Source: Pseudolabrys sp. (lineage in GTDB: Bacteria; Pseudomonadota; Alphaproteobacteria; Rhizobiales; Xanthobacteraceae). From it: a stretch of DNA of 40,419 nt. Location: positions 1 through 40,419 of the forward strand of contig JAHBZF010000020.1 of NCBI GenBank assembly GCA_019635575.1. The letters run 5' to 3'. Within the stretch, counting starts at the first letter, position 1. The number at the start of each line of letters is the position of its first letter. A model generated the notes under the pieces. The model was not told the DNA's origin. It made no database searches and saw only the letters and a list, made by a program, of their open reading frames with translations. The translations under genes were made by a program, and so were the position numbers. Shown here one piece after another: positions 40,192 through 40,419 of the stretch.

Positions 40192-40419
40192 ATGGCTGGT
40201 AACGGCAACGGCGCGGCCGCGCCCGGCATCGGCGGCAAGGCCTATCCGATCGAGGACCACACTTACGACGTCGTCGTGGTCGGCGCCGGCGGCGCCGGTC
40301 TGCGCGCGGTGGTCGGCTGCTCAGAAGCGGGGCTGCGGACCGCCTGCATCACCAAGGTGTTCCCGACCCGCTCGCACACCGTCGCGGCGCAAGGCGGCAT
40401 CGCCGCCGCGCTCGGCAAT
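40192..40419 (+). CDS. sdhA: Succinate dehydrogenase flavoprotein subunit (5' part, runs off the window)
   Basis: Only the first 76 codons are present. The FAD-binding [21 protein letters not shown] is visible, as is [22 protein letters not shown], which holds the histidine that carries covalent FAD. The N terminus ([24 protein letters not shown]) is longer and more glycine-rich than usual but reaches the expected motifs. GGAG lies seven bases before the ATG. SdhA oxidises succinate to fumarate on the cytoplasmic side of complex II. Confidence 0.95.
   Translation, partial: MAGNGNGAAAPGIGGKAYPIEDHTYDVVVVGAGGAGLRAVVGCSEAGLRTACITKVFPTRSHTVAAQGGIAAALGN

Noticed and set aside
1-40419. Search for tRNA/rRNA genes, prophage, IS elements, toxin-antitoxin or restriction systems
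   Set aside because: No transposase, integrase, terminal repeats, tRNA-like cloverleaf or defence-type gene was recognised anywhere; the genes are housekeeping or metabolic.

Overview
The window looks like chromosomal DNA of a high-GC alphaproteobacterium of the order Hyphomicrobiales (Rhizobiales), close to the Bradyrhizobiaceae/Xanthobacteraceae. The evidence is the protein types (GlnD, RegB/RegA, intracellular PHB depolymerase, MmcB, ethylmalonyl-CoA-pathway enzymes, Sdh proteins), a SAM-II riboswitch (a mainly alphaproteobacterial class) and palindromic intergenic repeats of the kind common in that group. I see no phage, IS element, CRISPR array, tRNA or rRNA. Almost all of the DNA is ordinary chromosomal coding sequence. 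No family assignment was checked against a database; all rest on reading motifs.

Layout. 1-1.2 kb: 3' part of mutS, whose first ~770 bases look planctomycete-like while the end looks alphaproteobacterial, so the contig may be chimeric here. 1.2-3.7 kb: membrane protein, OsmC-family protein and Zn alcohol dehydrogenase, all on the minus strand. 3.7-6.65 kb: a sulfonate-type ABC importer operon (minus) led by a promoter, a SAM-II riboswitch and two overlapping hairpins. 6.8-11.8 kb: glnD and a class A penicillin-binding protein (plus). 11.8-16.9 kb, minus: Bcr/CflA-type exporter, YgjP-like metallopeptidase, PhaZ, and an ABC-2 exporter pair. 17.0-19.1 kb: regB-regA (plus). 19.1-22.5 kb: mtnA-mmcB (minus), an alpha/beta hydrolase (plus) and a TSUP permease (minus). 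22.6-24.8 kb: gcdH and a malyl-CoA lyase-type gene (minus). 24.9-28.5 kb: DUF429 protein, beta-carbonic anhydrase, asd (minus) and an unknown membrane-anchored protein. 28.6-32.2 kb: two consecutive pairs of sulfite-oxidase-fold molybdoenzyme plus monoheme cytochrome c (minus). 32.4-34.1 kb: small secreted protein, a palindromic repeat and leuB. 34.3-36.1 kb: a third SUOX-fold enzyme with a membrane cytochrome b, and an MXKDX-repeat protein (minus). 36.3-39.1 kb: mch, second copy of the palindromic repeat, sodC and a LysR regulator. 39.4 kb to the end: sdhC-sdhD-sdhA, with sdhA cut off by the window edge.

How it fits together. Sulfur is a recurrent theme: a SAM-regulated sulfonate-type importer, a TauE/SafE-family permease, two putative sulfite dehydrogenases that would detoxify or respire sulfite in the periplasm, and methionine salvage (mtnA). 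Carbon storage and C2 assimilation form a second theme: PhaZ, malyl-CoA lyase and mesaconyl-CoA hydratase (ethylmalonyl-CoA pathway), glutaryl-CoA dehydrogenase and succinate dehydrogenase. RegB/RegA is the redox two-component system that commonly controls respiration and carbon metabolism in this group. The genes are spread over several transcription units, so these links are inferred from gene content.

The observations most worth checking are the SAM-II riboswitch with its alternative hairpins on a transporter, the mutS chimera, the three different SUOX-fold enzymes within 7 kb (one a predicted Tat lipoprotein paired with a cytochrome b561-like protein), and the two palindromic repeats whose arms are swapped while pairing is preserved.
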